The translations under genes were made by a program, and so were the position numbers. The notes beneath the pieces are model-generated. The model saw nothing but the letters and a program-made list of their open reading frames with translations, ran no database searches and had not been told where the DNA came from. Below, in pieces: positions 9,410-17,462 of a DNA stretch of 64,000 bases. Source of the DNA: Bryobacteraceae bacterium (GTDB taxonomy: Bacteria > Acidobacteriota > Terriglobia > Bryobacterales > Bryobacteraceae); the NCBI GenBank assembly GCA_019187195.1, contig JABAQT010000019.1, positions 107,954-171,953 on the forward strand. Reading direction: 5' to 3'. Within the stretch, counting starts at the first letter, position 1. Each line of letters begins with the position of its first letter.

Positions 9410-11662
9410 TCACGATTTTCCCGCCGCTTCGCCGCGCCTCATCCGGAAGGGCGGACTCTTGACGATCTCGAGAACAAGCCTTGAGAAGCGATAATCGTCC
9501 GCGGCCAGGCGGCTCACGATCTGGCGCACGAAGGTCCGGTCGCTCTTCTCGAGCCCCCGCCCAAGCGCGTAGGTGAGCATCTTCTCGGTGAGGCAGCGGG
9601 CGAAATCATCCTTGTTGGTGAGCAGAATCCGCTTGAGCTCGGCGGGCGTGGAAAACGTCTTGCCGCCAGGAAGGGCGCCGCTCGCGTCGACCGCGAAGTT
9701 GCCGTCTTTATCGCGCCAGGAGCCGATGGCGTCGTAGTTTTCGAGCCCAAAGCCGAGGGCATCCATCTTCAAGTGGCAGGCCGCGCACATCGGATTGGCG
9801 CGATGTTTTTCCATCTGCTGGCGAAGAGTTCCCGTGATGCCGACGCCGGAATCCTCGAGATTCGGCACATTCGGGGGTGGCGGAGGCGGCGGCGCGTTAA
9901 GAAAATTCTCGAGCAGGTACTTTCCGCGGATAACGGGCGAAGTGCGCGTGGGATAACTGGAAACGGTGAGGACGCTGGCCATGGTGATGAGCCCGCCGCG
10001 CTGGGGTGTGCTCAATTCGACGCGCCGGAACCCGCTGCCGGTGACGCCGGGAATTCCATAGTGCTTCGCCAGCCTCTCGTTGAGAAAAGTATAGTTCGCA
10101 TCGATGAAATCGAGAATGCTGCGGTCCTCTTTCACGACCGATTCGAAAAACAGCATTGTCTCCGTTTTCATGGCGGCCCGCAGTTCGTTATCGAAGGCGG
10201 GAAATTTCTCGGGCGCGGGTTTGACTTCATTGAGGTTGCGCAGTTCCAGCCACTGGCCCACGAAGTTGCTGGCGAAGGCTGAAAACCTGCCGTCGGCGAG
10301 CATGCGGCGAGTCTGCTGCTCGAGGATGGCGGGGTCGCGCAGGCGTCCCTTCGATGCGAGTTGGAACAGTTGCTCATCGGGCATGCTGCTCCAGAGGAAG
10401 TAGGAAAGGCGGGTGGCGAGTTCGAAGTCGTTGAGGGGGTGGGCCGCGGCGCCATTCGGGCCGGGATCCCGCTCGATGCGGAAGAGAAATTGCGGCGATA
10501 TGAGAATCGCCTCGAGGGAATAGCGCAGCGCCGCCTCCGGCGCCTCTCCCTTCGAGCGGGCGAGCAGGGCGTATTTCAGGAATCTTTCGGTTTCGATCGC
10601 GGTGACCGGGCGGCGGAACGCGCGGCGCGCGAAATTCTCAACGATGCGCCGCATGCAGGCATCGTCATAGTTGCCTGGATATTCGCCGCAGATGAGGATG
10701 GTCTTGTGGCTGGGCGGAGGAGTGAACGGGGCCTGATTATAGGGACCGCGCACGTCCACATATTCGACCAGCGGACCTTTCTCGCCGGTGTACGGCGTGC
10801 CCGAGGGGTCCACGATGACGGCGCTCAGCTTATGAACGCCGGCCTTGGGCCGGATCGTGAAATCGTGCAGACGCGGCTTGTCTTCCAGCGTGAAGACCGG
10901 AGAGAGTTGCGGGGAGTCCTCATCCACCCGCGTTCGCAGTTGAAGGCCCTCCTCTTCCTTCGAGCGGCGGCCGGTGATTGCAACCCGGATTTCGTAGTCG
11001 CCCTCGACAGGGAAGGTGTGAGTCACCTCGATGGAGCCGGCCGGGCCGTCGTGTTTGACGCGGTCGGAGCGGTAGCGGTCCGAGATCACCTGATATTGCC
11101 GGGGCAGGGCGAGGGCCGCTTTCGCGACGCGGTGAGCGGCCGCCATGTACTGCTCCATCAAAGCAGGAGAGACGGAGAGCACATCGCCAATGTTGTCGAA
11201 GCCGTACCCGGAATCGTCCACGGGAAACTCGACCGCGGGATGAAGGTCCAGTCCCACCAGGTCGCGGATGGTGTTGTCGTATTCGGCGCGGTTCAGACGC
11301 CGGGCGGTTACCCGCCCCGGGTCGTGACCGCCGGCTCTGTCGTAGCGGTCATATTCCGCCTTCAGCCAACCGGTAAGAGCGGCCGTTTCGGCCGCGGAAG
11401 GACGCGGCATCCCTTTGGGAGGCATCTCGCCGTTGCGCAATTTCGCAACCACCTTGTCCCAGACTTCCTGGTCGGCAAGCACAAGATCCGCGTTCTGGAA
11501 TTTCTCGAGGTTGAGGCCGCCGGCCCTCGCCTTTGCGCTGTGGCACATGGTGCAGTGCCGCTTGAGGAAAGGCTGGACATTCGTGCGGAAACCGGCGTTG
11601 TCCGCCGCGGGAAGGACCGCTCCAAAGAGAAGAACAGCGGCGGCAACCTGTATGAGTTTCAT
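9410..11662 (-). CDS. DUF1592-family (DUF1587/1592/1588/1585) cytochrome-like exported protein
   Basis: 750 residues with a signal peptide (1-20). An N-terminal haem c site CTMCH (C37-H41) lies in a planctomycete cytochrome domain, then DUF1587 (RRLNRAEYDNTIRDLVGLD, about 115-180), DUF1595-like, DUF1592 (DFELATRLSYFLWSSMPD, about 400-530), DUF1588 (about 545-640) with a second haem site CAACH (C626-H630), and C-terminal DUF1585. This order is the complete family architecture. Haem sites suggest an extracytoplasmic redox role; the substrate is unknown. The DUF1552 partner follows 25 bp downstream; the GH31-like gene ends 53 bp upstream. Confidence 0.9.
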   Translation of the reverse strand: MKLIQVAAAVLLFGAVLPAADNAGFRTNVQPFLKRHCTMCHSAKARAGGLNLEKFQNADLVLADQEVWDKVVAKLRNGEMPPKGMPRPSAAETAALTGWLKAEYDRYDRAGGHDPGRVTARRLNRAEYDNTIRDLVGLDLHPAVEFPVDDSGYGFDNIGDVLSVSPALMEQYMAAAHRVAKAALALPRQYQVISDRYRSDRVKHDGPAGSIEVTHTFPVEGDYEIRVAITGRRSKEEEGLQLRTRVDEDSPQLSPVFTLEDKPRLHDFTIRPKAGVHKLSAVIVDPSGTPYTGEKGPLVEYVDVRGPYNQAPFTPPPSHKTILICGEYPGNYDDACMRRIVENFARRAFRRPVTAIETERFLKYALLARSKGEAPEAALRYSLEAILISPQFLFRIERDPGPNGAAAHPLNDFELATRLSYFLWSSMPDEQLFQLASKGRLRDPAILEQQTRRMLADGRFSAFASNFVGQWLELRNLNEVKPAPEKFPAFDNELRAAMKTETMLFFESVVKEDRSILDFIDANYTFLNERLAKHYGIPGVTGSGFRRVELSTPQRGGLITMASVLTVSSYPTRTSPVIRGKYLLENFLNAPPPPPPPNVPNLEDSGVGITGTLRQQMEKHRANPMCAACHLKMDALGFGLENYDAIGSWRDKDGNFAVDASGALPGGKTFSTPAELKRILLTNKDDFARCLTEKMLTYALGRGLEKSDRTFVRQIVSRLAADDYRFSRLVLEIVKSPPFRMRRGEAAGKS

Positions 11663-11715
11663 CTTAGCCCGATGTGTTCAGAATATCAGAGCACACCTTT
11701 GCGCAGGCAGACCAC

Positions 11716-13350
11716 TCAGAATCGCAGGTTTACAATAATGTCTGAGCGAGCCGGCGCATGGATGCCGACGTGTACGGCGCGGTTGGCGGCATCGTAGCGC
11801 CACTGGCCGGGGCCGGCCGGCCCGTCCGCCTGTGTTTGCCGGAAGGGACCGCCTTCCACCTGCTCCACGGATTTCGGCTGGTCCATGTTGTGGACAACCC
11901 ACTCGTAATCGCGGTCCACCTTGGATTCCATCTCGAGGCGGTAGATATCGGCGGCGGGACCGGCGTGGGCCTGGGAGTAATCGATGGCGCCGGGCTCGTA
12001 GAGAAAGAACTCTCCCCCGCTTTTCGGATAGTAGTGCAACTGCATCGGATCAGATTCCGATACGCCGCCGAGCGGGAGAATGGATCCGTTCTTCACGAAA
12101 ACGATGACGCCGCCGGCGGGCGTGTCCACGGTGACGGCCCGCCGGCCCTTCTCTTCTTTCCCGGTGTCCCAGTTGGTCCAGATGCCGAGCGGCAGGTAGA
12201 CGCGCTTTTGCGGAGCGCCGTCACAGACGGGGGCGACCAGCAACTCATCGCCAAGCAGAAACGAATCGGTGTGTTCTCGCGCCTCGATATCATGCGGGTA
12301 CTGGTGAAACATGGGATGAAGGATGGGATATCCGCGCGCGCGCGCCTCGTCGGCATAGGCGAGCAGGAAGTAATTGAGGCGTTTACGGAAGGCTCTGGTT
12401 CCGGCCACGATGTCCGCTTTACTGCCTTCGAAGGCGAGCGGCTGGGAGTCCTGAAATATGGGCGCGAGGGCGCCGAGATTCGCGGCGCGCCGGAAGACGT
12501 CGAGTTCCGCCCCCCTGTAGCGCGCAAGATCGAACGCGGGCATGAGGATTCCGGAGAGGCTCGCGTGAACCAGGGCGCGCGCTTCGCCGCAAAGAAGATC
12601 CTGCCCGGTCTGGTCGAAGGCAGGCAATCGGGACGCCCCTCGCGGCAGGCGGGGACCGGGAATCATTTCGAGGTCGCGCGGCGCGGGGTCGGGGATGGGC
12701 CCGTCCACCTTGAGCCGCTCCTCCCAGATTTCCTTGAGCGAAGGACCGAAGGCGAAGTAATATTCCAGCCGTTCCATGCCGCTGCCGGCAATCCGCACGC
12801 TGCCGCTTTTCGATTTCGCCATGTCGAATTCGAATGCGCCGGGAGTCCCCATCCACAACGCATAGCCGCGCGTGCTGACGAAGAAGGGTGTTTCGGTTTT
12901 CAGGGCCAGGCCGCGGGCGCCGGCAACGGCTTGGGGTCTCGCTCCGAGGCCGAAGAATTCTTCGCCGGGATGAGCCGCCAGTTCGAGGAGCGAGCCGCCC
13001 CCGTGCACGCTCGCCGCCGTTTCGGAATAGAGGCCGATGCTCGAGGGCAACCGCACCGCCAGCAGGCCCTCGTGGCGGCTGACGTGGAGAATGAGGGCAT
13101 CGGTTTCGAACCGCGCGCCGGCGGGGGTGGCCGACACGTCCACCTGAAGCACGCTGGCGGCTATTGGCCGGCGGGCGGGACCGGCAAGCCCGCGCCGCAC
13201 GCGGAACGTCGATGGAGTGACAAACTCCACCTCCATCTCCGGCCCCGCCTCCAGCTTCAGGTGAAATGTATTCTGCTTCCGTTCCCAAAAAACGGAGTGT
13301 TGCGCCTGGAGGCTCAAGGCCGCCAATGCCAACCAAACAAGACGAATCAC
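11716..13350 (-). CDS. GH31-like exported protein lacking the first half of the catalytic barrel
   Basis: 544 residues with a signal peptide (1-16). The N-terminal galactose-mutarotase-like domain of GH31 is recognisable (GEEFFGLGARPQ, about 126-137; FVSTRGYALWMG). After EIWEERLKVDGPIPDPAP (about 210-227) the protein jumps to GEARALVHASLSGILMPAFD and LFRR-like ELDVFRRAANLGALAPIF, which correspond to the late barrel and the proximal C-domain (GDELLVAPV, NGSILPLG). About 200 residues that normally hold the WxDMNE-type nucleophile and the acid/base region are absent, without any visible frameshift. The stop of the M24 gene overlaps its start by 4 bp. It may be a carbohydrate-binding pseudoenzyme or a decaying gene. 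Confidence 0.75.
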   Translation of the reverse strand: MIRLVWLALAALSLQAQHSVFWERKQNTFHLKLEAGPEMEVEFVTPSTFRVRRGLAGPARRPIAASVLQVDVSATPAGARFETDALILHVSRHEGLLAVRLPSSIGLYSETAASVHGGGSLLELAAHPGEEFFGLGARPQAVAGARGLALKTETPFFVSTRGYALWMGTPGAFEFDMAKSKSGSVRIAGSGMERLEYYFAFGPSLKEIWEERLKVDGPIPDPAPRDLEMIPGPRLPRGASRLPAFDQTGQDLLCGEARALVHASLSGILMPAFDLARYRGAELDVFRRAANLGALAPIFQDSQPLAFEGSKADIVAGTRAFRKRLNYFLLAYADEARARGYPILHPMFHQYPHDIEAREHTDSFLLGDELLVAPVCDGAPQKRVYLPLGIWTNWDTGKEEKGRRAVTVDTPAGGVIVFVKNGSILPLGGVSESDPMQLHYYPKSGGEFFLYEPGAIDYSQAHAGPAADIYRLEMESKVDRDYEWVVHNMDQPKSVEQVEGGPFRQTQADGPAGPGQWRYDAANRAVHVGIHAPARSDIIVNLRF

Positions 13351-14519
13351 AGTTCTAATAACGCTTCCTGAATCTCACCGGTTACGATGGCCTCTTTCGC
13401 GCCGATGTAAACGTTCACTTCGGAGCGGATGCCGAAATGCTCCAGGTAGACGCCGGGCTCGATGGAGAAGCAGATTTGGGGAATCAACTGCCGCGTATCG
13501 TGGCTCTCGAGGTTGTCCATGTTAGCCCCCGCCCCATGGACTTCGACGCCTATGGAATGCCCGGTGCGATGGACGAATGCGTCGCCGTAACCTTTATCGG
13601 TGATGAAGCCGCGCGCGACGTCGTCCACTTCGAAGCCGCGCAGGGTACGGCCCGCGGCGATGCCGTCCCTGATGAACTCCACCGCCGCGTCGCGGGCGCC
13701 CTTGACCACGGCGAAGACCTTCTGAATCCCGGCGGGGATATCGCGGCCGCAATACCCGGTCCAGGTGATGTCGTAGTAGACGGCGTCGGGCTGGGTGAGT
13801 TTGGCCCATAGATCAATCAGCACGACATCACCGGAGCGGATGGCGGCGGCGCTGGCGGGTTCGGGTTCATAGTGGGGGTTCGACGCATTGGCATTCACCG
13901 CCACGATCGGGCCGTGATCGGTGAACAGCCCGTGGGAGGCGAAATATTCGCGCAGGAAACTGGCCACCTGGTATTCGTCGATCGGCGTGCCGCCGCGGAT
14001 GGCTTCCGAGATCTTCTGGAAGGCGGCGCGGCGGGCGGCGTCGACGCGTCTTCCGGCTTCGACGTGCATATCGAATTGGGCTTCGCTCCAGCGGGCTTCG
14101 AAATACTGCACAAGGCCGGCGGAACTCACCACCTCGATATCGAAGCCGCGCACGAGGTCGATCATTCCGCCGTCGACGAGGGAGATGTAGGGGATGGCGC
14201 ATTCGGGCGACCACTGCATCGCCACCTTGCCTACTCCGGCGAGCATCTCGCGGAGACCGTCGCACATGCTCTGCCAGCTCGAATAGACCTGCCGCCGGCC
14301 GGGCAGGCCGTCAAGCATACCCGGCTCGACGCGATGGACGAGGGCCAGCGGGTCGCCCACGGCGGGGATGAAGTAATACCAGCGGCGCGTGGGGGTGCGA
14401 TGCGGGTCGAAGCGGAGGACGCGGTATGCGAGCGGATCACGCTGATGGTGGTCATAAAACAACCAGCCTGGAATTCCCTGCGCCCGCAGGGCGTCCTGTA
14501 TCTCCGCGAGTGGAACCAT
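13347..14519 (-). CDS. M24 family metallopeptidase (Xaa-Pro peptidase type)
   Basis: 390 residues with no signal peptide, so cytoplasmic. N-terminal creatinase-like domain (1-150), then a pita-bread M24 domain. All five metal ligands of the family are visible: Asp in VLIDLWAKL, Asp in YYDITWTGY, His in HRTGHSIGVEVHG, Glu in CFSIEPGVY and Glu in IRSEVNVY. The second His of GVEVHG matches the usual substrate-binding residue. It likely releases N-terminal residues before proline from short peptides. Its start abuts the stop of the POT transporter gene with no gap and its stop overlaps the GH31-like start, supporting a peptide import and breakdown operon. Confidence 0.88.
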   Translation of the reverse strand: MVPLAEIQDALRAQGIPGWLFYDHHQRDPLAYRVLRFDPHRTPTRRWYYFIPAVGDPLALVHRVEPGMLDGLPGRRQVYSSWQSMCDGLREMLAGVGKVAMQWSPECAIPYISLVDGGMIDLVRGFDIEVVSSAGLVQYFEARWSEAQFDMHVEAGRRVDAARRAAFQKISEAIRGGTPIDEYQVASFLREYFASHGLFTDHGPIVAVNANASNPHYEPEPASAAAIRSGDVVLIDLWAKLTQPDAVYYDITWTGYCGRDIPAGIQKVFAVVKGARDAAVEFIRDGIAAGRTLRGFEVDDVARGFITDKGYGDAFVHRTGHSIGVEVHGAGANMDNLESHDTRQLIPQICFSIEPGVYLEHFGIRSEVNVYIGAKEAIVTGEIQEALLEL

Positions 14520-16019
14520 CTATCTCACTCCTCCCATGAGTTTCGTAATCGGCCTGGCAAAGACGGCAAGCAGGAGTCCGGCGATGATGGCAAACCCGCC
14601 GACGGCTCCGAACAAGGACGTAAGCGGCAGCGTGGTGTAGAGCCCGGCCATGCGCCCGCCGAGGTAGTTGCCAATGGAAATGGAGAGAAACCACACGCCC
14701 ATCATGAGGCCGGCCACGCGCACGGGGGCGAGTTTGGTGATGGCGCTGAGACCCACCGGGCTGAGGCAGAGTTCGCCGAAGGTGTGGAGCAGGTAGGTGG
14801 CGGCTAGCCACAGCGGACTTACCTTGGCGCCCTTGGCCGCGAGGCCCGCCGGCACGATAAGGATCAGAAAGCCGAGGCCGACGAAGACCAGGCCCCAGGA
14901 GAACTTGGTTGGGCTCGATGGTTCACGGGAGCCCATCCTGATCCAGATCCAGGCGAATACCGGGGCGAGCGTCCAGATAAACAGCCCGTTCAGGGATTGC
15001 ATCCACGCCGCGGGATACTCCCAACCGAGGATACGGTTGTCCGTGCTCTTGGCGGCGAAGATATTCAATGTGGAACCGGCCTGCTCGAAGACGGACCAGA
15101 AGAGGCAGGACGCGGCGAACAACACGCTGATGACGATGAGCCGTTTGCGCTCCGTGGAATCCCAATCGCCGGCCGTGAACAGCCAGCCGAAGAATGCGAT
15201 GGTGAGGAGGAGCAGAGCCGTCCCCCCGGCCTCATTGAGGCCCTTGGCGGTGATGTCGAGCATCCCCGTTGCGTCCGCGGCCATGGCGGCGATGAACAGG
15301 GCGGCGATGGCGGCGAGGCTTTTCAGGAGCACAGCCCTCTGCCGTGAATAATCTTCGGCGGAAGTCTTCACGGGATGCAGTCCGGCTTCGCCGAGGAAGC
15401 GGTAGCCGTAAAGATATTGCACGACACCCGCCACCATGCCGATTCCGGCCAAGGCCATTCCGGAGCGCCACCCGTAACTGCGCGCAACCAGGCCGCAGAA
15501 GATGGGCGCGAAGAATGCCCCCATGTTGATCCCCATGTAAAAGATGGAGAAGCCGGCATCGCGGCGCGGATCGCCCTGGCGGTACAGTTGGCCGGCGATG
15601 GTGCTGATGTTGGGCTTGAGCAGGCCGGTGCCGGCAATGACCGTTACCAGGCCCGTGTAGAAGACCGCTTCGCCCGGCACGGCAAGCATCAGATATCCGG
15701 CGGCGATGATGATGCCGCCCATGAGGACGGACCGGCGCTGGCCGAGAATGCGATCGGCGATCCACCCGCCGGGCAGGCTCACCATGTAGACCATCGACGT
15801 GTAGAGACCGTAAATGGCGCTGGCCTTCACCACATCGAATCCGAGGCCGCCGCCGGTGGTTTCCGCCGTCATGAAGAGGATGAGCAGGGAGCGCATGCCG
15901 TAGTAGCCCCAGCGCTCCCAGAACTCGGTGAAGAAGAGAGTCGAGAGTCCGAGCGGATGGCCGAAGAACCGGCGGTCTTCACCCGGCATATGCGATGCCG
16001 TGGACACGCCCGCGTTCAT
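14520..16019 (-). CDS. POT/PTR family proton-coupled peptide transporter
   Basis: About 499 residues with 12-14 predicted membrane segments. The proton-coupling ExxER motif appears as TEFWERWGYYGMR near the N-terminus and the second family signature as FSIFYMGINMGAFFAP, so this is a di/tripeptide:H+ symporter of the inner membrane. I chose the ATG at 16019: it overlaps the upstream ABC ATPase stop by 4 bp (ATGA) and has GGAAGGA 6-7 nt before it; an in-frame GTG at 16037 would add six residues. The cytoplasmic M24 peptidase immediately downstream would digest the imported peptides. Confidence 0.9.
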   Translation of the reverse strand: MNAGVSTASHMPGEDRRFFGHPLGLSTLFFTEFWERWGYYGMRSLLILFMTAETTGGGLGFDVVKASAIYGLYTSMVYMVSLPGGWIADRILGQRRSVLMGGIIIAAGYLMLAVPGEAVFYTGLVTVIAGTGLLKPNISTIAGQLYRQGDPRRDAGFSIFYMGINMGAFFAPIFCGLVARSYGWRSGMALAGIGMVAGVVQYLYGYRFLGEAGLHPVKTSAEDYSRQRAVLLKSLAAIAALFIAAMAADATGMLDITAKGLNEAGGTALLLLTIAFFGWLFTAGDWDSTERKRLIVISVLFAASCLFWSVFEQAGSTLNIFAAKSTDNRILGWEYPAAWMQSLNGLFIWTLAPVFAWIWIRMGSREPSSPTKFSWGLVFVGLGFLILIVPAGLAAKGAKVSPLWLAATYLLHTFGELCLSPVGLSAITKLAPVRVAGLMMGVWFLSISIGNYLGGRMAGLYTTLPLTSLFGAVGGFAIIAGLLLAVFARPITKLMGGVR

Positions 16020-17224
16020 TTGCGTTCCTTCCGCCACTCGATTCTTGCCTGCAGATCCACCACTCCGGCGATCTCTTTCGGATCCACGACCGTGAACGAT
16101 ACCACATCATCGAGCCAGTCCTGGCTGTGGCCATCGGCATGCTGCATGGCCACGGTGAGCGTGTATTCGTGCCTGGCCAGCCAGCATTCGAAGCTGAAGT
16201 CCAATTCTAGCAACTCGCCTGGAGCGAACTCGCCGAGCGAGACACGCTCGACGCGCGTGTTGGTGCCGTAGACGTCGATGCCGAGGCGGTTGCGGATGAG
16301 CAGGCCGGCGACTGGTTCGCGCGAGGCGGAATGGAACCGGGCCTGAAGGCGGATGGTGACGCGCTCGCCGCGCAATATGGCGGCGGCTGGATCTCCCGAT
16401 GAATTCAGGATGCGAATATCCGTAATGCGGCTGGTTCCGTCGCCGTGGCGAAAACTGCCGCCGGGCGCGGAGGGCTCGCCGTTGGCGGGCAGTTGGGCGC
16501 GCTGCCGTTCGTGCACCAACCCGACATACCGGTTGACAACGTCGCCCGGCGAGCCGGTGGCCTCCACCCGGCCGTTGAGGAGGAAGACAGCGCGATCGGA
16601 GAGCCGTTTCACGAGGCCGAGATCGTGGGAGACGAAGAGCGTGGTGACTTTGCGGGCTTTCAGCTCCTCGAACTTGCGGACGCAGCGGCTCGAGAAGATG
16701 GCGTCGCCCACGCTGAGGGCTTCATCGACGATGAGTACGTCGGGTTCGACATGGATGGCGGTCGAGAAGGCAAGCCGCACGTACATCCCGCTCGAGTATT
16801 CCTTCACGGGGCGGTCAATGAATTCGCCGATTTCGGCGAAGGCTTCAATCTTCGGGAAGGCGCGCTCCATCTCCTTGCGGGAGAGGCCCATGATCTCGCC
16901 GCTGAGGAAGACGTTCTCGCGGCCGGAAAATTCGGGATTGAAGCCGGCGCCGAGTTCGAGCAGCGCCGCCACTCGTCCTTCGGCGCGGACGCGCCCGCTG
17001 GTGGGTTGGAGGATGCCGCTGACGATCTGGAGAAGGGTGCTTTTCCCCGATCCGTTCGGCCCCACGACGCTGACGATTTCACCGCGCCCGACGGCGAAAC
17101 TGATGTCCTTGAGCGCCCAGAAATCGGTGTGGCGCTTGCGCGAGGCGGGGAGCGCTTCGATCAACCGGTCGAGGGGGCGGCGGTAGAGGCGGTAGACTTT
17201 CGAGACGTGCTGAATGAGAACCAC
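16016..17224 (-). CDS. ABC transporter ATPase, Wzt/TagH type with C-terminal Wzt-like domain
   Basis: 402 residues. ATPase domain (1-240): Walker A GPNGSGKST, signature YSSGMYVRLAF, Walker B VLIVDEAL, switch His in LFVSHD. The region ELGAGFNPEFSGRENVFL is characteristic of O-antigen/teichoic-acid export ATPases. The C-terminal 150 residues (ITDIRILNSSGD ... VVSFTV) form a Wzt-C beta-sandwich, which in known systems binds the non-reducing end of the polysaccharide. No Wzm-type permease is next to it. GTG start with no Shine-Dalgarno sequence. It is the first gene of the operon leading to the POT transporter. Export of surface glycan is inferred from family only. Confidence 0.88.
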   Translation of the reverse strand: MVLIQHVSKVYRLYRRPLDRLIEALPASRKRHTDFWALKDISFAVGRGEIVSVVGPNGSGKSTLLQIVSGILQPTSGRVRAEGRVAALLELGAGFNPEFSGRENVFLSGEIMGLSRKEMERAFPKIEAFAEIGEFIDRPVKEYSSGMYVRLAFSTAIHVEPDVLIVDEALSVGDAIFSSRCVRKFEELKARKVTTLFVSHDLGLVKRLSDRAVFLLNGRVEATGSPGDVVNRYVGLVHERQRAQLPANGEPSAPGGSFRHGDGTSRITDIRILNSSGDPAAAILRGERVTIRLQARFHSASREPVAGLLIRNRLGIDVYGTNTRVERVSLGEFAPGELLELDFSFECWLARHEYTLTVAMQHADGHSQDWLDDVVSFTVVDPKEIAGVVDLQARIEWRKERK

Positions 17225-17239
17225 GGGGGCGAAGGTTTG

Positions 17240-17269
17240 ACTATAGCGTGAGGAGTCGCGGCGCTACAA
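17240..17269 (-). promoter_or_regulatory. Promoter candidate for the Wzt-like ABC gene operon
   Basis: On the minus strand TTGTAG (17269-17264), an 18-bp spacer and TATAGT (17245-17240) precede the GTG at 17224. The -10 ends 15 nt before the start codon and there is no Shine-Dalgarno sequence. The remaining 17270-17462 gap has no gene I can support. Confidence 0.4.
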
Positions 17270-17462
17270 CGGCCGCCGTAGTCGAGATATCGGCGAGTGC
17301 GCCGGAAGATAGGGGCTACATTCAGTCCCCTGGTTCCGATGGAAGAATACCTCCGGACCCGCTGCGATCCCGATGGGGATTATCGTGGACTTCAGATGAT
17401 GCTGATCGTCTGGTTTCACACGAGGATGTCCAAATCGGCCTGCCGGAGATCTTCGCCGCGAA

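Noticed and set aside
10361..11797. 478-codon ORF antisense to the DUF1592 gene
   Set aside because: Shadow frame; no family pattern, low-complexity Arg/Gly composition.
12419..13336. Frameshift explanation for the missing GH31 catalytic region
   Set aside because: The other frames of this stretch contain no GH31 nucleophile motif, and there is not enough DNA between the flanking conserved parts to hold the missing 200 residues. A true deletion is the better reading.
11758..13371. 537-codon ORF antisense to the GH31-like gene
   Set aside because: Antisense shadow of a high-GC gene; the minus strand has the family match, signal peptide and operon overlaps.
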